From Neocallimastix lanati (nom. inval.) (lineage: Eukaryota > Neocallimastigomycota > Neocallimastigomycetes > Neocallimastigales > Neocallimastigaceae), in NCBI GenBank assembly GCA_016946835.1, contig JACVTC010000221.1:1-64000 (forward strand): DNA of 64,000 nucleotides, given 5' to 3'. Of this stretch, positions 23,138-34,433 are shown piece by piece. Both the position numbers and the translations under genes were made by a program. The notes beneath the pieces are model-generated. The model did not search any database, was not told where the DNA came from, and saw nothing but the letters and a program-made list of their open reading frames with translations. The number at the start of each line of letters is the position of its first letter. Position 1 is the first letter of the stretch.

Positions 23138-23151
23138 ATTTAGTGTGGAAA

Positions 23152-23222
23152 GCGTTAATAGTATAGAGGTAGAATATTTGCCTTCCAAGCAAATGGCCCG
23201 GGTTCGATTCCCGGTTAACGCA
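23152..23222 (+). tRNA. tRNA-Gly(TCC) copy 5
   Basis: Identical 71-nt gene. Unlike other copies it is not followed by X. About 24 bp downstream, past the T-rich terminator, sequence switches to the truncated integrase of element B. Confidence 0.97.
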
Positions 23223-23245
23223 ATGATTAATTTTTTTTGATTTTT

Positions 23246-25271
23246 AATTTTATATCTCTGTTCATCCCGATCCAGTAATAATTATCTTTTATTCTATTGT
23301 AAGTTTTAAAGGAGCCTTCATGTCCGATAGAATGCGCCTGATCAATGAGTTCCCACCTTCTTCTTTTATCATTAATTATTTCCCTCAATTTATTATTTTG
23401 TTTATAGAACTGGATATTGTTTATTGTAATTATTTTCCTTGATATAAAATCTTGAATTGATGAATATCTTTCATTCTTGTCATTTATTATAACATTTATT
23501 ACTTCCTGATTTCTTAATTTATGATCATGATTTTCCTTCATTACTCCAGAAGAGGTGTCAAGCCTAGACAATGCATCGGCAACGATGTTCTTCCTTCCCT
23601 CTTCATAGCAGACCTTTACCTTCAGAGAACTTAATAATGAAACCCATTTAAGATGTTTGTTATTGGATGGTTCACTTAAATTGTTTTTAAGCAGTTTAGT
23701 CAAAATCTCTTTTAATGCACCTGCTTGAACTCCTGATAATCTATAAGATCTCTGTTTTATAGGTTTTGTTCCAGGGAGTAATTCAATTCTATGAGGTAAT
23801 AGTTTTGTTTCTCCTAAATCATCAGTTTTAACAGCTAACACATTTGAAAATTTATGGAATAAGCCTTTTGCAGAATTTTTAATTTTCTCTGGTAATGTAC
23901 AGATAATATTAGAAATTATTTTAAATTTCTTATCCACGTTTTCATTAATTTGTTCCTCTTTTTCTAAAGTCAGAAATAGATATTGATCACTATTTTCATT
24001 CTTTTTAGCAATGTCCTTTCCAGGTAAGGCTATATCATAGGTCATATTAGCAATTTTAACAGGTTCATCGTTTTCATTGTTATAGTATAAAAGGCTTTTC
24101 GCAAAGTCCAAAATAAATTTATTTTCTTTTAATGAATTAATACCTATTAGTATATCAAAAATCTCATTATTATCAATTACTCGAAATTGTTCATAAGAAG
24201 TATGTGATCCGATTGTAACTTTTAATTCATAAATCTCGGTCTCTACTTCTGTCATATTAAAAGCTTGAAATATAGTTTCAGAAATTTTTCCTATTGGATT
24301 CTTATTAATTTTAAATTTCTCAAGAGCAGATTTGGTAATCATATTTAAGCTAGCACACGAATCTGATAATATAATAGCATCTGCATCTTCTATTTTCCCT
24401 CTTACTTTTACATTTTGTTATTACTAATCGCAGTAATAACATTGTTATTGTGATAGTAGTTGTAGCAGGAGTTAACTTTAATTTTTGTGCAAAGGCAGTT
24501 CGTAGATTTGGAAACACATCTAATAAATTCACTAATTTTGTTACAACCTCTATCGACGCAATTTCATTAACCAAATCATCAATTTTAAAAGATTCAAAAC
24601 CTTCCATCAGTCGTATGTGCTTCTCGATTTTCTTCAATTTATCTGGAGCTGAATTGGTTGGTGTGTTATGCTGAACTTGTTGTTTAATTTCCTGTATCCT
24701 TTCCTGTATCCTTTCCTGTTTATTTTTCTTTTTTACATTACCAATATTTTCTTGATTAATTATTGATACATCTAATTGTTCTAAACGTTCAGTTTCTTTT
24801 GATATTTTCTCTTCCTTATTAGTATTGTTAGAATCAGGTTTATTAGCTTCCATCGCAATATCTTCTGATATTAAATCTATAATTTCGCCCTTTTCTCTTT
24901 CTTTTGTGGATACTTCTTCTTTATTACTTGTGGCCTTATCCATTTGTCTATCCTGTATATCATCTATTTCTATTGAACTCATAGGTTTATCTTCATTCAA
25001 AGAATTTTGTTTTGAAATATTATTATTTATAAAAATTTTTATTATAATTCATAGCATCTGTATTTATAGGAATTGGGTTATTTCCTAAAGATTGTGGTTT
25101 GTCATTATAAGGTGAAGTTTTCATTCTACTTGGTGATTTATTTCTTCTGACAGCAGCTACAGCTACTTCAGAAGTTTTATTTTGAGTTAAGTTGTTATTT
25201 AAGGTAATAAGATTGATAGAGGAGTTGGTTTGATTAATGGGAGTTATCCTTCTCCCAGAATCTAGTTTAAA
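23246..25271 (-). pseudogene. pol: Pol remnant of element B
   Basis: What remains is an Asp/Lys-rich spacer (24350-25000), a protease region with D-S-C in the active-site position (near 24355-24385, split by a frameshift at about 24415-24450), the RT entry block (GTKPIKQRSYRLSG), and then an abrupt jump at an EPSN motif (about 23660-23675) into the RNase H tail (EEGRKNIVADALSRL) and integrase zinc domain (AHSIGHEG). Compared with elements A and C about 400 residues, including both RT catalytic boxes, are gone, yet the reading frame continues. EPSN/KEP-like coding sequence on both sides suggests recombination at short repeats. A further frameshift lies near 25010-25060. The last six codons come from tRNA-flanking DNA. 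Confidence 0.85.
25220..25271 (-). promoter_or_regulatory. Programmed -1 frameshift signal, element B
   Basis: TTTAAAC at 25271-25265 is followed at once by the gag stop TAG. After 8 nt comes the stem GGGAG/CTCCC (25239-25256) with an 8-nt loop. AGGA in the loop can pair with TCCT at 25220-25223, weaker support for a pseudoknot than in A and C. Layout and spacing equal those of A and C although the loop sequence differs. Confidence 0.8.
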
Positions 25272-26359
25272 TGCTTTTTATCATTATTATTTAACAAACC
25301 TTTCTCCTCTAATTCTGGTAATTGTCTAAAGGAATAAGGACATTCACTTCTTTTATGTCCTCTTTGACCGCAACGGAAGCATTCCAAATTTTCATTTGTA
25401 TTATTTCTTTTACTATTATTTATACCTTCTTGAATGTTAACATTAGAGAAAGTTACGGATTTATTAGTTCTCCTATTGGGATATCCATTTCGATTATGCA
25501 TAGGTACCTTATTATTATAATGAGATTCATAATTGTTATTTCTACCTAAATTTCCGAAAGGGTTGTTATTTGTATTATAATTGTTTGTATTCATGGGATT
25601 AAAGAATTGGTTATTTCTAATATTCAGTCCTCTATAATTGTTAAAGGTATTATTAATATTATCTCTTGCTAACATCATTCTTCTAGGGTAATTATTACTA
25701 ATATGAGTAGCTAAAAATGAATTATTCATGTTATTCATGCTAGCATAAATAGGATGCAATGAAATAGAAGATGAAGAATTTTGAGTCACCATTGAAACGT
25801 GGTTATTATAATTATTGTGTTGTACTCCAATAGTATTATTCAATTCTTGTTCAGCTTTCTCAGCAGTTTCAGCTATTTTATAGGCTTCCTGAAGGTTAGT
25901 GCAATCAGAGGTAAATACCTGCGAATAAGGATAAGTCCTAGAACTAATAGATTTCCTATAGTTTTTAACAGTTACCATGGATTGATAATCTCTATTGAGG
26001 TCATGGTAAAGTCGTCTATATCTGTTGTTGAAACTTCTGATTGATTCATCATCCCTGATAACTAAACTGTGTATGTAGTCGAGTTTATCACTATCAGTAA
26101 TGTCTAGATGTTCTTCTATGGCCTTTTGAATCTCTTTTAAGGTAGGATACCTCGTTCCGGATTTACTTGTTATTACTAGAGATTTTATAACTGACTGTAA
26201 ATCAAGGTCAACCGCTTCATTTGCCCAAACAAAAAGTCTTTCAGGGTCCTTTATATTACAGACTCTCATAATGGATTTAAATTCATCTATCCACTCAGGA
26301 ACATTATAATTGTAATCCTCTAAAAGTGGCAAAACTTTATAGATTTTTAAGGAATCCAT
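25262..26359 (-). CDS. gag: Gag polyprotein of element B
   Basis: A 365-codon open frame starting MDSLKIYKVLPLL. The first 180 residues match the capsid region of the other Gags here (a YRRLYHDLNRDY segment, then YKIAETAEKAE). A long Asn-rich linker follows, and a single zinc knuckle CFRCGQRGHKRSEC (CX2CX4HX4C) near residue 335 that would bind element RNA. No breaks are seen, so Gag could still be made although pol is destroyed. It is the most divergent Gag of the A/B/C group. Confidence 0.88.
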   Translation of the reverse strand: MDSLKIYKVLPLLEDYNYNVPEWIDEFKSIMRVCNIKDPERLFVWANEAVDLDLQSVIKSLVITSKSGTRYPTLKEIQKAIEEHLDITDSDKLDYIHSLVIRDDESIRSFNNRYRRLYHDLNRDYQSMVTVKNYRKSISSRTYPYSQVFTSDCTNLQEAYKIAETAEKAEQELNNTIGVQHNNYNNHVSMVTQNSSSSISLHPIYASMNNMNNSFLATHISNNYPRRMMLARDNINNTFNNYRGLNIRNNQFFNPMNTNNYNTNNNPFGNLGRNNNYESHYNNKVPMHNRNGYPNRRTNKSVTFSNVNIQEGINNSKRNNTNENLECFRCGQRGHKRSECPYSFRQLPELEEKGLLNNNDKKHLN

Positions 26360-26525
26360 CTCGTTAAAAATTTAAAAAAAAATTTCTTTACTGAAATATA
26401 ATTATACAAAAATTTTTATTTATTTCACGCTCACTAAAGTTATTTACGCGTTTTAGATAAATCTTCTTTTTTTTTTTTTTTATTAAATTTATTCTTATAT
26501 TTTCTTATTAAGGTTTGATTACACG

Positions 26526-26541
26526 CCCGGATTCTCCACCA
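26526..26541 (-). other. Primer-binding site of element B
   Basis: Minus-strand TGGTGGAGAATCCGGG, 4 nt inside the LTR. It starts with TGG like a tRNA-primed site and shares TGGTGGAGA with the A and C sites, but then differs, implying a different primer tRNA or isoacceptor. Confidence 0.75.
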
Positions 26542-26545
26542 ATTT

Positions 26546-26972
26546 TGATACAAGATTTTTAACTAGTATAGGGATCAGGATGTAATCTTATACGTAAACA
26601 CTTAATAAATTCTATAAGAATAATTATACTTCAATAATAATAATTCACACAATAATTGAAATATGTCAATCTTTTATATTATTATTCTTTATTTAATTTA
26701 AGTACAACCAATTATGCAATTATTATTCTATTATAATCTATATAATAATATTAATTACTCCTCTAATTCAATATTATTATATAATTATCTCTAAAATATT
26801 ATATACATATCTCTTTCTTAAATTAACTAACTAACTAACTAACTGTTTATTTATATTTATATTCCTTTAATATTATACTAAACATAAAATAAGCTATTTA
26901 ACTTTAAAAACTATATTATTCTTACTATCAACAATTTTACTAATTTTAACTATTTATTAATATTTCGTATCA
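26546..26972 (-). repeat. 5' LTR of element B
   Basis: 427 bp, TGATACAAG at the left and CGTATCA at the right. No partner LTR is present because the 3' end of the element was deleted. Element D is inserted directly at its right end. Confidence 0.8.
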
Positions 26973-26975
26973 CTT

Positions 26976-27823
26976 TGTAATAATTCTATTAAGAGCTAAC
27001 TCAAAATAGAATTATTAACTACAACTTAACGACTAATTCATTAAGTTGAGAAAATAAAATAAAATAAATTTTTTTATATTTAGAGTAGAGTTTATTATAA
27101 AATTAATTATTATAATAACACAAAAAGTAAGAGAAGAATTGTTTGTATAAATTGATTTTAAAAATATGTTTTTGAATAAAATATTTTTATTAATTTATTA
27201 AAGTTAAAAATATAAAATTGTTACTATTATAACTATGTTTTTTATAATAATAACTCTTGATTTCTCAAAGAGAACTCAAGAGCCTTATTTATATTTTTTT
27301 ATGAAAATAAGGTTAAATAAGAAAGGGTTTTCTAATCTTAACAAATCTCTTATCTAGGAAAAGATTAGATAGAAAAACCTAGATAAGTTTTCGACCGATA
27401 TTCTATCCATATCGATCATCGCATTAATTAAGTAAAACCGATTACTTCTAAAAAGTAATTGGAAAAAATTTTAATTAACCGATTTTCCAATCTAATCTAA
27501 TGATCGAAAATTAAAGAATAAAATAATAAAAGATATTTCGATCATATAATATATCCTTATATTAAAATATAAAATTAAATAGTTAATAAAATACAGAATA
27601 CATTATAAAATATAGAATAAAATACAATACAAAATACATTAGTTACAGTAGAGAATTTAACATATTGTAAATATATTATTAATTAAATAAATTTTGTTAA
27701 ATTAATGAATATTAAATTAAATAAATATAATAAATATTATGTGTAATTAAATAAAGTTATAGTTATAATAACTTAACTAAGAAAATATAATTATTTGTTA
27801 GCAAATAATTATAGATTCTTACA
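26976..27823 (-). repeat. 3' LTR of element D
   Basis: Nearly identical to 33105-33954. It contains the same TATA box and start-site hairpin on the minus strand. It ends next to TTGCTCTGTTTAATT of the interior. Confidence 0.92.
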
Positions 27824-27863
27824 TTGCTCTGTTTAATTATGATGTTTCCATTAAGTCTTCATT

Positions 27864-30800
27864 TCATTTAGTATATGGTTCCAATTGTGAGATATGAAAT
27901 ACCGGATGGAGATGTAAGTTCTCTGGAAGTTCCAAACGGTAATTCATTCTTTCCCTTTTCTCGATGATTTTAAAAGGTCCAAGATATTGAGTGGATAATT
28001 TTCTAGAGGGTTCATTCGTAAAGTAGTATCTTTTAAGCATAACCAAATCATTTACCTTAAAGTCAGGTCCTACAGATTTTTTATTGTCAGCATATTTCTT
28101 AAAATCTTCTTTGGCTTTAACTAAATGTTGACGAAGGGCATAGAAATGTGAAGACCAATCCCTAGTAAGAACAGAAGCACTATCTTTTAGCAGAATCCGT
28201 GGTGAATCAATAACACAATTTGGGTCAAATCCATAGTTAGCATGAAAAGGAGTTTGAGCTATTGATTTGTGAATGGAGTTGTTGTAGGACATTTCACATA
28301 AAGGGAGGTAGAAACACCACTCGTTTTGAGCAGAAGAACAATAGCAGCGAAGATATTGTTCTATTACTGCATTAGCCCGTTCAACCTGACCATTTGATTG
28401 TTGGTGGTGAGCAGTAGCAAGTCTTGGTTTATCACGAATAGCATCGCACAACGAAGTCCAAAATTGAGAAGAGAATTGGGAACCATGATCAGACACAATC
28501 ACTTTAGGAAAACCATGATACTTAAAGACTTGGAAAAGTAAGAGCTTGGCAGTTAAGTCGGCAGAGGGAACATCGGAGCAGGGTACTAAATGAATCATTT
28601 TGGTTAAATGATCAGAAACAACCATGATACAAGTGCAATCTTGTGAAGAAGGCAATGAAACAATAAAATCGACGCCAATAACTTCCCAGGGTTTTGTAGG
28701 AGTAGGAAGTGGTATTAGTTTACCATAAGGTTTATGACGACGGATTTTATTTCTATAACAAACATCACAAGAAGCCACATAATTTGAAATATATTTTTTC
28801 ATATTAGGCCACCAGTAGTTCCTTCTGAGTTTTTCAAAGGTCCTATCTACCCCCTGATGGCCACTAGTGGGTACATCATGGAAAGACTTTAAAAGTCTAG
28901 CCCTGAGACTGGAAGGAATAATAATACGCTTTTGAAAGTGAAGTACGCCATCGACGAAGGAAAATAAAGAACTTTTGATGTTGTTTGACTTATCCCTTAT
29001 TTTTAAGAGGATATTTTTACAATAATTATCAGCTTTCTGTGCTTCAATAAGACCACTAATATTGTCATTTATAGCACAACAGAAAGCATTATTGTTAATT
29101 ATAGGTTGTGATTCAGATGAAGAGTCAGATTTAAAATCTGGGCGTCTTGAAAGAGCATCTGGCTTGCCACTTTTAGCGCCTGATCTGAATGCAATCCTAT
29201 AGTCAAACTTTGATAAAAAGAGACTCCAACGAATTTGTCTTTGATTTAAATGTTGGGGTTTCTTAAAATACAATAAGTTCTTGTGGTCTGTTATTACTTG
29301 AACAGTAAATTTTGCGCCTTCTAAATGATGCGTCCAAGTTTCAAACGCAGTAATTATAGCAAGAAGTTCTTTATCATATATAGTATAATTGACTTCTGCT
29401 TTATTGAGGGATCTAGAATGGAAGGCTACGGGATGCAATAAGTTATCAGTGTCACTAACCTGAGAAAGTATGCAACCGACAGCAAAGTCGCTAGCATCTG
29501 TTTCAACGATGAATTCTTTCTCTGGATTAGGAAAAATGAGCACTTCATCAGCTTTAAAAGATTCTTTCAATTTATTAAAAGCTTCATTTGCTGATTCATC
29601 CCAATTAAATGTAGTATTTTTCCTTAAAAGTCGACGAAGAGGTTCCATATTTTTGGCAAAATTATTGATAAACTTTCTATAGAAATTACATAAGCCTAGA
29701 AAACTTTGTAATTCCTTTTGATTCTTCGGAATAGGCCAATCCAGAACAGATTTTACCTTATCCTTATCCATAGTGAGACCATCTACAGAAACAGTGAAAC
29801 CTAAGAAAGTGGTTTTAGTAACATGGAAGTCACATTTCTCTAATTTAGCATATAATCCATTGTTGATGAGAAGTTAAAGAACGATCCTAACATGTTTATT
29901 ATGTTCTTTTTCGTTGTTAGAGTAAATAATGATGTCGTCCAGATAGACTTGCACGAAAGAACCAATGATATCACTGAAGATATCTTGTACAAAACGTTGA
30001 AAAGCCGAAGGGGCATTTCGAAATCCAAAAGGCATAACGAGATATTCGAAATGTCCTAAAGGGGTTCTAAAAGCAGTAAGATATTCGTGACCTTCTTTAA
30101 CTCTGATTAGGTTATAAGCAGATCTAAGGTCAAGACGAGTAAATATCTTAGCTCCTTGAAAGGATTCAATCAAGTCATTTATTCTTGGAATTGGGTAGCT
30201 ATTACGGATTGTGATAGCATTTAATCGGCGATAATCTACACAGAGTCTAAGGGTACCATCGCGTTTCATTACAAATAATATAGGAGCACCTGCTGGTGAT
30301 TTTGACTTCCTAATGAATTTCTTTTTTATGTTTTCCTTAATATAATTCTTTAAAGCTTTCAGTTCTTTTACAGTAAGAGAGTATATTGGACCAAAATAAA
30401 GTTGTCCACCAGGAATAAGCTCAATAGCAATATCATAGTCACGATGGGGTGGTAAGTTCTCAGTTTGTTTCTTTTCAAATACTATTTTAAGATCCGAATA
30501 GTATTTATTAATAATCTCTTCTTTTCCCTGAACGTCAGTGTTTACTTCTTCTGAATCAATCATTGCAGCACATAAATCAGAATCTGAGATATCTGTATCA
30601 AAAGCCGAATTTGGTAATACTGAATCTTCTTCTGAATTTTCCAACATTGAAGCAGTAATATTTTTATTTTGATTAAAAAACTTATTACTTTTGGAGGATG
30701 GGCAATGTGAGCCACAGTATCTACCAAGGAAGTAGATTCTATTATTTTTATAATCGATGAAAGGATTGTGAACGGATAACCAATCCCTTCCAAGAATACC

Positions 30801-31880
30801 ATTAATGCCCTGAAGAGATAGATTAGCAATGCAGAATTCAAAAGTTTCCTTATGATCCATAAATTTTAATTTAATGGGCTTAGTAGTTTGTCTGATATTC
30901 ATACTTTTCCCATTAGGAAGTTGGATGTTGATTTGGGAATTGAGTCTTAACACAGGTAATTTATTAGAATTTGCGAAGTTTTTACAAATAAAACTTCTGG
31001 CAGAACCCGAATCAATTAATAGATTTGCCTTAATATTTCTTCCATTAATATCAAGGTAGAAGGTAGTTGTGATTGTTGTTTTAATATTCGGGGTGTAATT
31101 TGCTGAAAGTATGTTGTTTTTAGACTTATTTTTTCTGAAATGAGAATGTTTAGAATTCTTTTCTGATTTTAATAAATCGTTTCTCTTCCTATGAAACGAC
31201 ATTTTTCCATTAAATTTATTTTTTTGATTGTGGCGTAGACGACTTTCCAAAAAACACTTCTTATCAATTCCAATAATAATATTGGTAGCTTCAAAAAGAG
31301 TAGATGGCTTTTCGAGTTTATCGAACTCTTCGCGGACTTTGTCAAGTAGACCCTTACCGATGATATCAATTAAAACTTCGTCGGGCCATCCTAAACGCCC
31401 AGCCAATCTCCGAAATTCAATAGTATATTCAGCAACATTTCCTAATTGAAGTTGCTTCAATTTCCACAACTTTTCCATGATGACATATTTTTGCTTCCTT
31501 TCATTCCAAATATCAAAGTTATCCAGTAAGAGCTTCTTAAACTTACTAAATTCAAGGTTCTTTAGAGTACCATCAGTTAAAAGAGAAAGACCCCATTTTC
31601 TGGCGGTACCAGTAAGTTTATTAATAACAAAAGAACTTTTTAGTTCATCCTTTTGAAAAGAATTTGGATGCTCCTTAAAGAAATCTTCACTTTGAATTAA
31701 AATTTCTAAGATATTTAGTTTATTGCTTTCATTTTCCTTTTGGAGGACACCATTAGGAGAAAAGAAAGCAGGAATGAAGTCAGCAATTGCAGTAATAAGT
31801 TTGGATGCATTTTCATCATGGAGATAGGAATTATTAACTTCACTTGAGGAAATTGCTTGTTTATTACTATTGAAATCCAT
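27864..31880 (-). pseudogene. gag-pol: Gag-Pol polyprotein of element D, one in-frame stop
   Basis: The span is 4017 nt in one frame, 1338 codons, interrupted only by TAA at 29874-29876. Gag (about residues 1-250) has a retrotransposon capsid domain but no CCHC knuckle. The aspartic protease has LIDSGS near residue 290. RT has VDYRRLN, FTRLDLRSAY and YLDD; the stop falls just after the YLDD box. After it come RNase H (ETDAS, YDKELLAI, TDHKN), the integrase zinc domain (H-H-C-C ending CDVC), the integrase core (VDFIV, SDHGSQF, NGQVERAN) and a GPY/F-type C-terminal domain ending HPVFHISQLEPY. There is no chromodomain after it. A C-to-T change of a CAA codon would account for the stop, which is my inference. 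Confidence 0.92.
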
Positions 31881-32402
31881 TTTTATGCCTTTAGTATAGA
31901 TAAAAATAGGATAGAGTTAACAAAATGGACATTTTTATTACACAAAATTAAGAATTATAATAAGGATTTTGATTAATAAATATTTTATAGAATACACTTT
32001 AATTTCTTCCTTCCCGTGTTACCGTTCATTTGGTTTATCAACCAAAGGGCTGAGGTGTAGGTCTAATGTTACAGCCTACCAGTAACGGTCAACTACGTAC
32101 TTGGAAATTAAATTAAAATGATTAACAAAATATTATTATAAACTTATCCTTTATTATAAACTTCTGCATAAATACAATATTTAGTATTATTTTAATTAAA
32201 ATTCAATATCACTTTCTTATGCCTTACAACATTCAAAAACCGGCAAAAGTGATCCATTAAAACATAAAAAAAATTTTATGTTTTCCATAGCAGTTTTATA
32301 TAATCAAGCATAAAAAAACATAACTGCTATAACCAATTTTGTTTGGGATAAACAAACTGTTAAAACCCATTATTAAAATTAAAACTATATAATTTTACTT
32401 CA

Positions 32403-32600
32403 ATACATAATATTGAAGAACCTCGAGACCTTCGGTGACCAAGAGTTCCTTATTCGCTAGAGCTACATTCGGATAACCTATACTTTCACGTGAAATACTG
32501 CATTTCCGTACAGTACAAACCGCTACGGTATAGGAAAAGGAGACCTTTCCTTTATTACTATCTAAAAATGTACTCACCATCCCCAATTAGATGGCTAACT
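32403..32600 (-). other. Structured GC-richer leader block of element D
   Basis: This block contains a 36-nt stretch (32429-32464) closely matching 59706-59740 in element C. It also has nested complementary segments: CCTATAC with GTATAGG, a TTTCACGTGAAA palindrome, TACTG with CAGTA, and CCG with CGG. This looks like a multi-branched RNA fold. No known riboswitch or ribozyme was recognised. Confidence 0.6.
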
Positions 32601-33092
32601 TTATATATGAAGGTATTATTACCTTCTCAGTTTGTTATTTTTTATTTATTTTTTAATGTTTTTATTTATTTCTTTATTTATTTATTATTATTATAGTTAT
32701 TTTTTTTTTTTTTTAATTATTTTAAATTATTATTTCTATTCTTAATTATATTATCTAAAATCATTATTATTCTATACTATTAAATCTAAATTATTAAAAT
32801 AATTCTAATCAATAATATATTATTATATTTATTCTAAAATTATTTTAATTGACTTAAATTATTATAATCTAAAACTATTCTAGAATATTAATTTATTATT
32901 CTATTATTAACTATTAAAAAAAATTTTTTTTTTTTTTTAATATAAATTATTTTTTTTTGCGCCACTCTAGCTATATATTATAATTGTATTCTAATATATA
33001 TAATTTCAATAGACTAATTCACTAATAAAATTTCCAATGTTACACTATTCTAAAAATTTTTCACATTTTATCTAACCCTAAGCTAATCTAAG

Positions 33093-33104
33093 AAGAGTTA
33101 TTAT
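33093..33104 (-). other. Self-priming primer-binding site of element D
   Basis: Immediately inside the 5' LTR the minus strand reads ATAATAACTCTT, with no TGG. Its exact complement AAGAGTTATTAT occurs in the LTR (33388-33377), about 35 nt after the start of a TATA box, where the transcript should begin. The RNA 5' end could therefore fold onto this site and prime reverse transcription, as in Tf1. Confidence 0.8.
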
Positions 33105-33954
33105 TGTAATAATTCTATTAAGAACTAACTCAAAATAGAATTATTAACTACAACTTAACGACTAATTCATTAAGTTGAGAAAATAAAATAAAATAAATTT
33201 TTTTATCTTTAGAGTAGAGTTTATTATAAAATTAATTATAATAATAACACAAAAGCAAAAAAAGAATTGTTTGTATAAATTTGATTTTAAAAATATGTTT
33301 TTTGAATAAAATATTTTATTAATTTATTAAATTTAAAAATATAAAATTGTTACTATTATAACTATGTTTTTTTATAATAATAACTCTTGATTTCTCAAAG
33401 AGAACTCAAGAGCCTTATTTATATTTTTTTATGAAAATAAGGTTAAATAAGAAAGGGTTTTCTAATCTTAACAAATCTCTTATCTAGGAAAAGATTAGAT
33501 AGAAAAACCTAGATAAGTTTTCGATCGATATTCTATCCATATCGATCATCGCATTAATTAAGTAAAACCGATTACTTCTAAAAAGTAATTGGAAAAAATC
33601 TTAATTAACCGATTTTCCAATCTAATCTAATGATCGAAAATAAAAGAATAAAATAATAAAAGATATTTCGATCATATAATTTATCCTTATATTAAAAATA
33701 TAAAATTAAATTGTTAATAAAATACAGAATACATTATAAAATACAGAATACAATACAATACAGAATACATTAGTTACAGTAGAGAAATTAACATATTGTA
33801 AATATATTATTAATTAAATAAATTTTGTTAAATTAATGAATATTAAATTAAATAAATATAATAAATATTATGTGTAATTAATTAAAGTTATAGTTATAAT
33901 AACTTAACTAAGAAAATATAATTATTTGTTAGCAAATAATTATAGATTCTTACA
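33105..33954 (-). repeat. 5' LTR of element D
   Basis: 850 bp, near-identical partner of 26976-27823, followed by the CACTT duplication. Related solo LTRs are at 17318-18195, 35360-37525 and 41781-42657, with more diverged ones at 45852-46765 and 50155-51133. Confidence 0.92.
33377..33423 (-). promoter_or_regulatory. LTR promoter and start-site hairpin of element D
   Basis: The TATA box TATAAATAA (33423-33415) is followed by a hairpin CTCTTGA...TCAAGAG (33412-33384) with an inner TTCTC/GAGAA stem. The 12-nt AAGAGTTATTAT complementary to the primer site begins in the 3' arm. The same arrangement persists in highly diverged solo LTRs, which argues that it is functional. Confidence 0.75.
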
Positions 33955-33960
33955 CACTTA

Positions 33961-34429
33961 TGATACGATATTTTTATAATCGTATACTTTTATGGGACTT
34001 GCAATATTTTATTTGAGGAAAATTAACATATTCTAATAAAACAATTAATAATTTTAACACAATAATTATATTAAATAAAACTTAAATATTTTATTATTAT
34101 ATATTTAATACTTTATTTATAATTATTTAAATTTTACATTAATTACATTTTTAACATTACTTTTATTATTTTATTTTACTAATTATTACTAACTAAAAAT
34201 CTCAATTAAGGCCTCTCTCTAAGACCATTTAATTATATTTATTTTCTCTATCTCTAAAATATTATTATTTTTTTAATAATTCTTATTTTAATTTATTTAT
34301 TTTTTTTTATTTTTTTTATTGTTTATTATTATTTTAAACTATATAATTTTTATTTTAACTTTAATTAAATTTATTTTATTATTTTTCTAAATTTATTAAT
34401 TTTTATATTTATTTATTCATCCCGTATCA
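33961..34429. repeat. Solo LTR, family J
   Basis: TGATACGATA to CCCGTATCA, 469 bp, with 4-bp duplication CTTA (33957-33960 and 34430-34433). It abuts the right border of element D. Confidence 0.85.
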
Positions 34430-34433
34430 CTTA

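Larger units (their letters stand above)
23246..26972 (-). mobile_element. Deleted Ty3/gypsy element, family B
   Basis: The minus-strand order is 5' LTR (26546-26972), PBS, gag, frameshift signal, pol remnant. The 3' LTR and most of integrase are missing: pol breaks off in the integrase zinc domain and joins the 3' flank of tRNA 5. A second, internal deletion removed most of RT and RNase H. The left border is placed to within about 10 bp. Confidence 0.85.
26976..33954 (-). mobile_element. Full-length Tf1-like Ty3/gypsy retrotransposon, family D
   Basis: Two LTRs (26976-27823 and 33105-33954, about 850 bp, TGTAATAATTC to GATTCTTACA) with a perfect 5-bp duplication CACTT (26971-26975 and 33955-33959). 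The interior holds one long gag-pol frame, a 1.2-kb structured leader and a self-complementary primer site in place of a tRNA site. A single ORF, Gag without a zinc knuckle and apparent self-priming are the combination known from Schizosaccharomyces Tf1. The only coding defect seen is one in-frame stop in RT. The left TSD uses the last two bases of LTR B, so D is younger than B. Confidence 0.93.

Noticed and set aside
27864-29771. Chromodomain at the end of element D integrase
   Set aside because: The protein stops three residues after HISQLEPY, so there is no room for one; elements A and C also end soon after the GPY/F-type domain.
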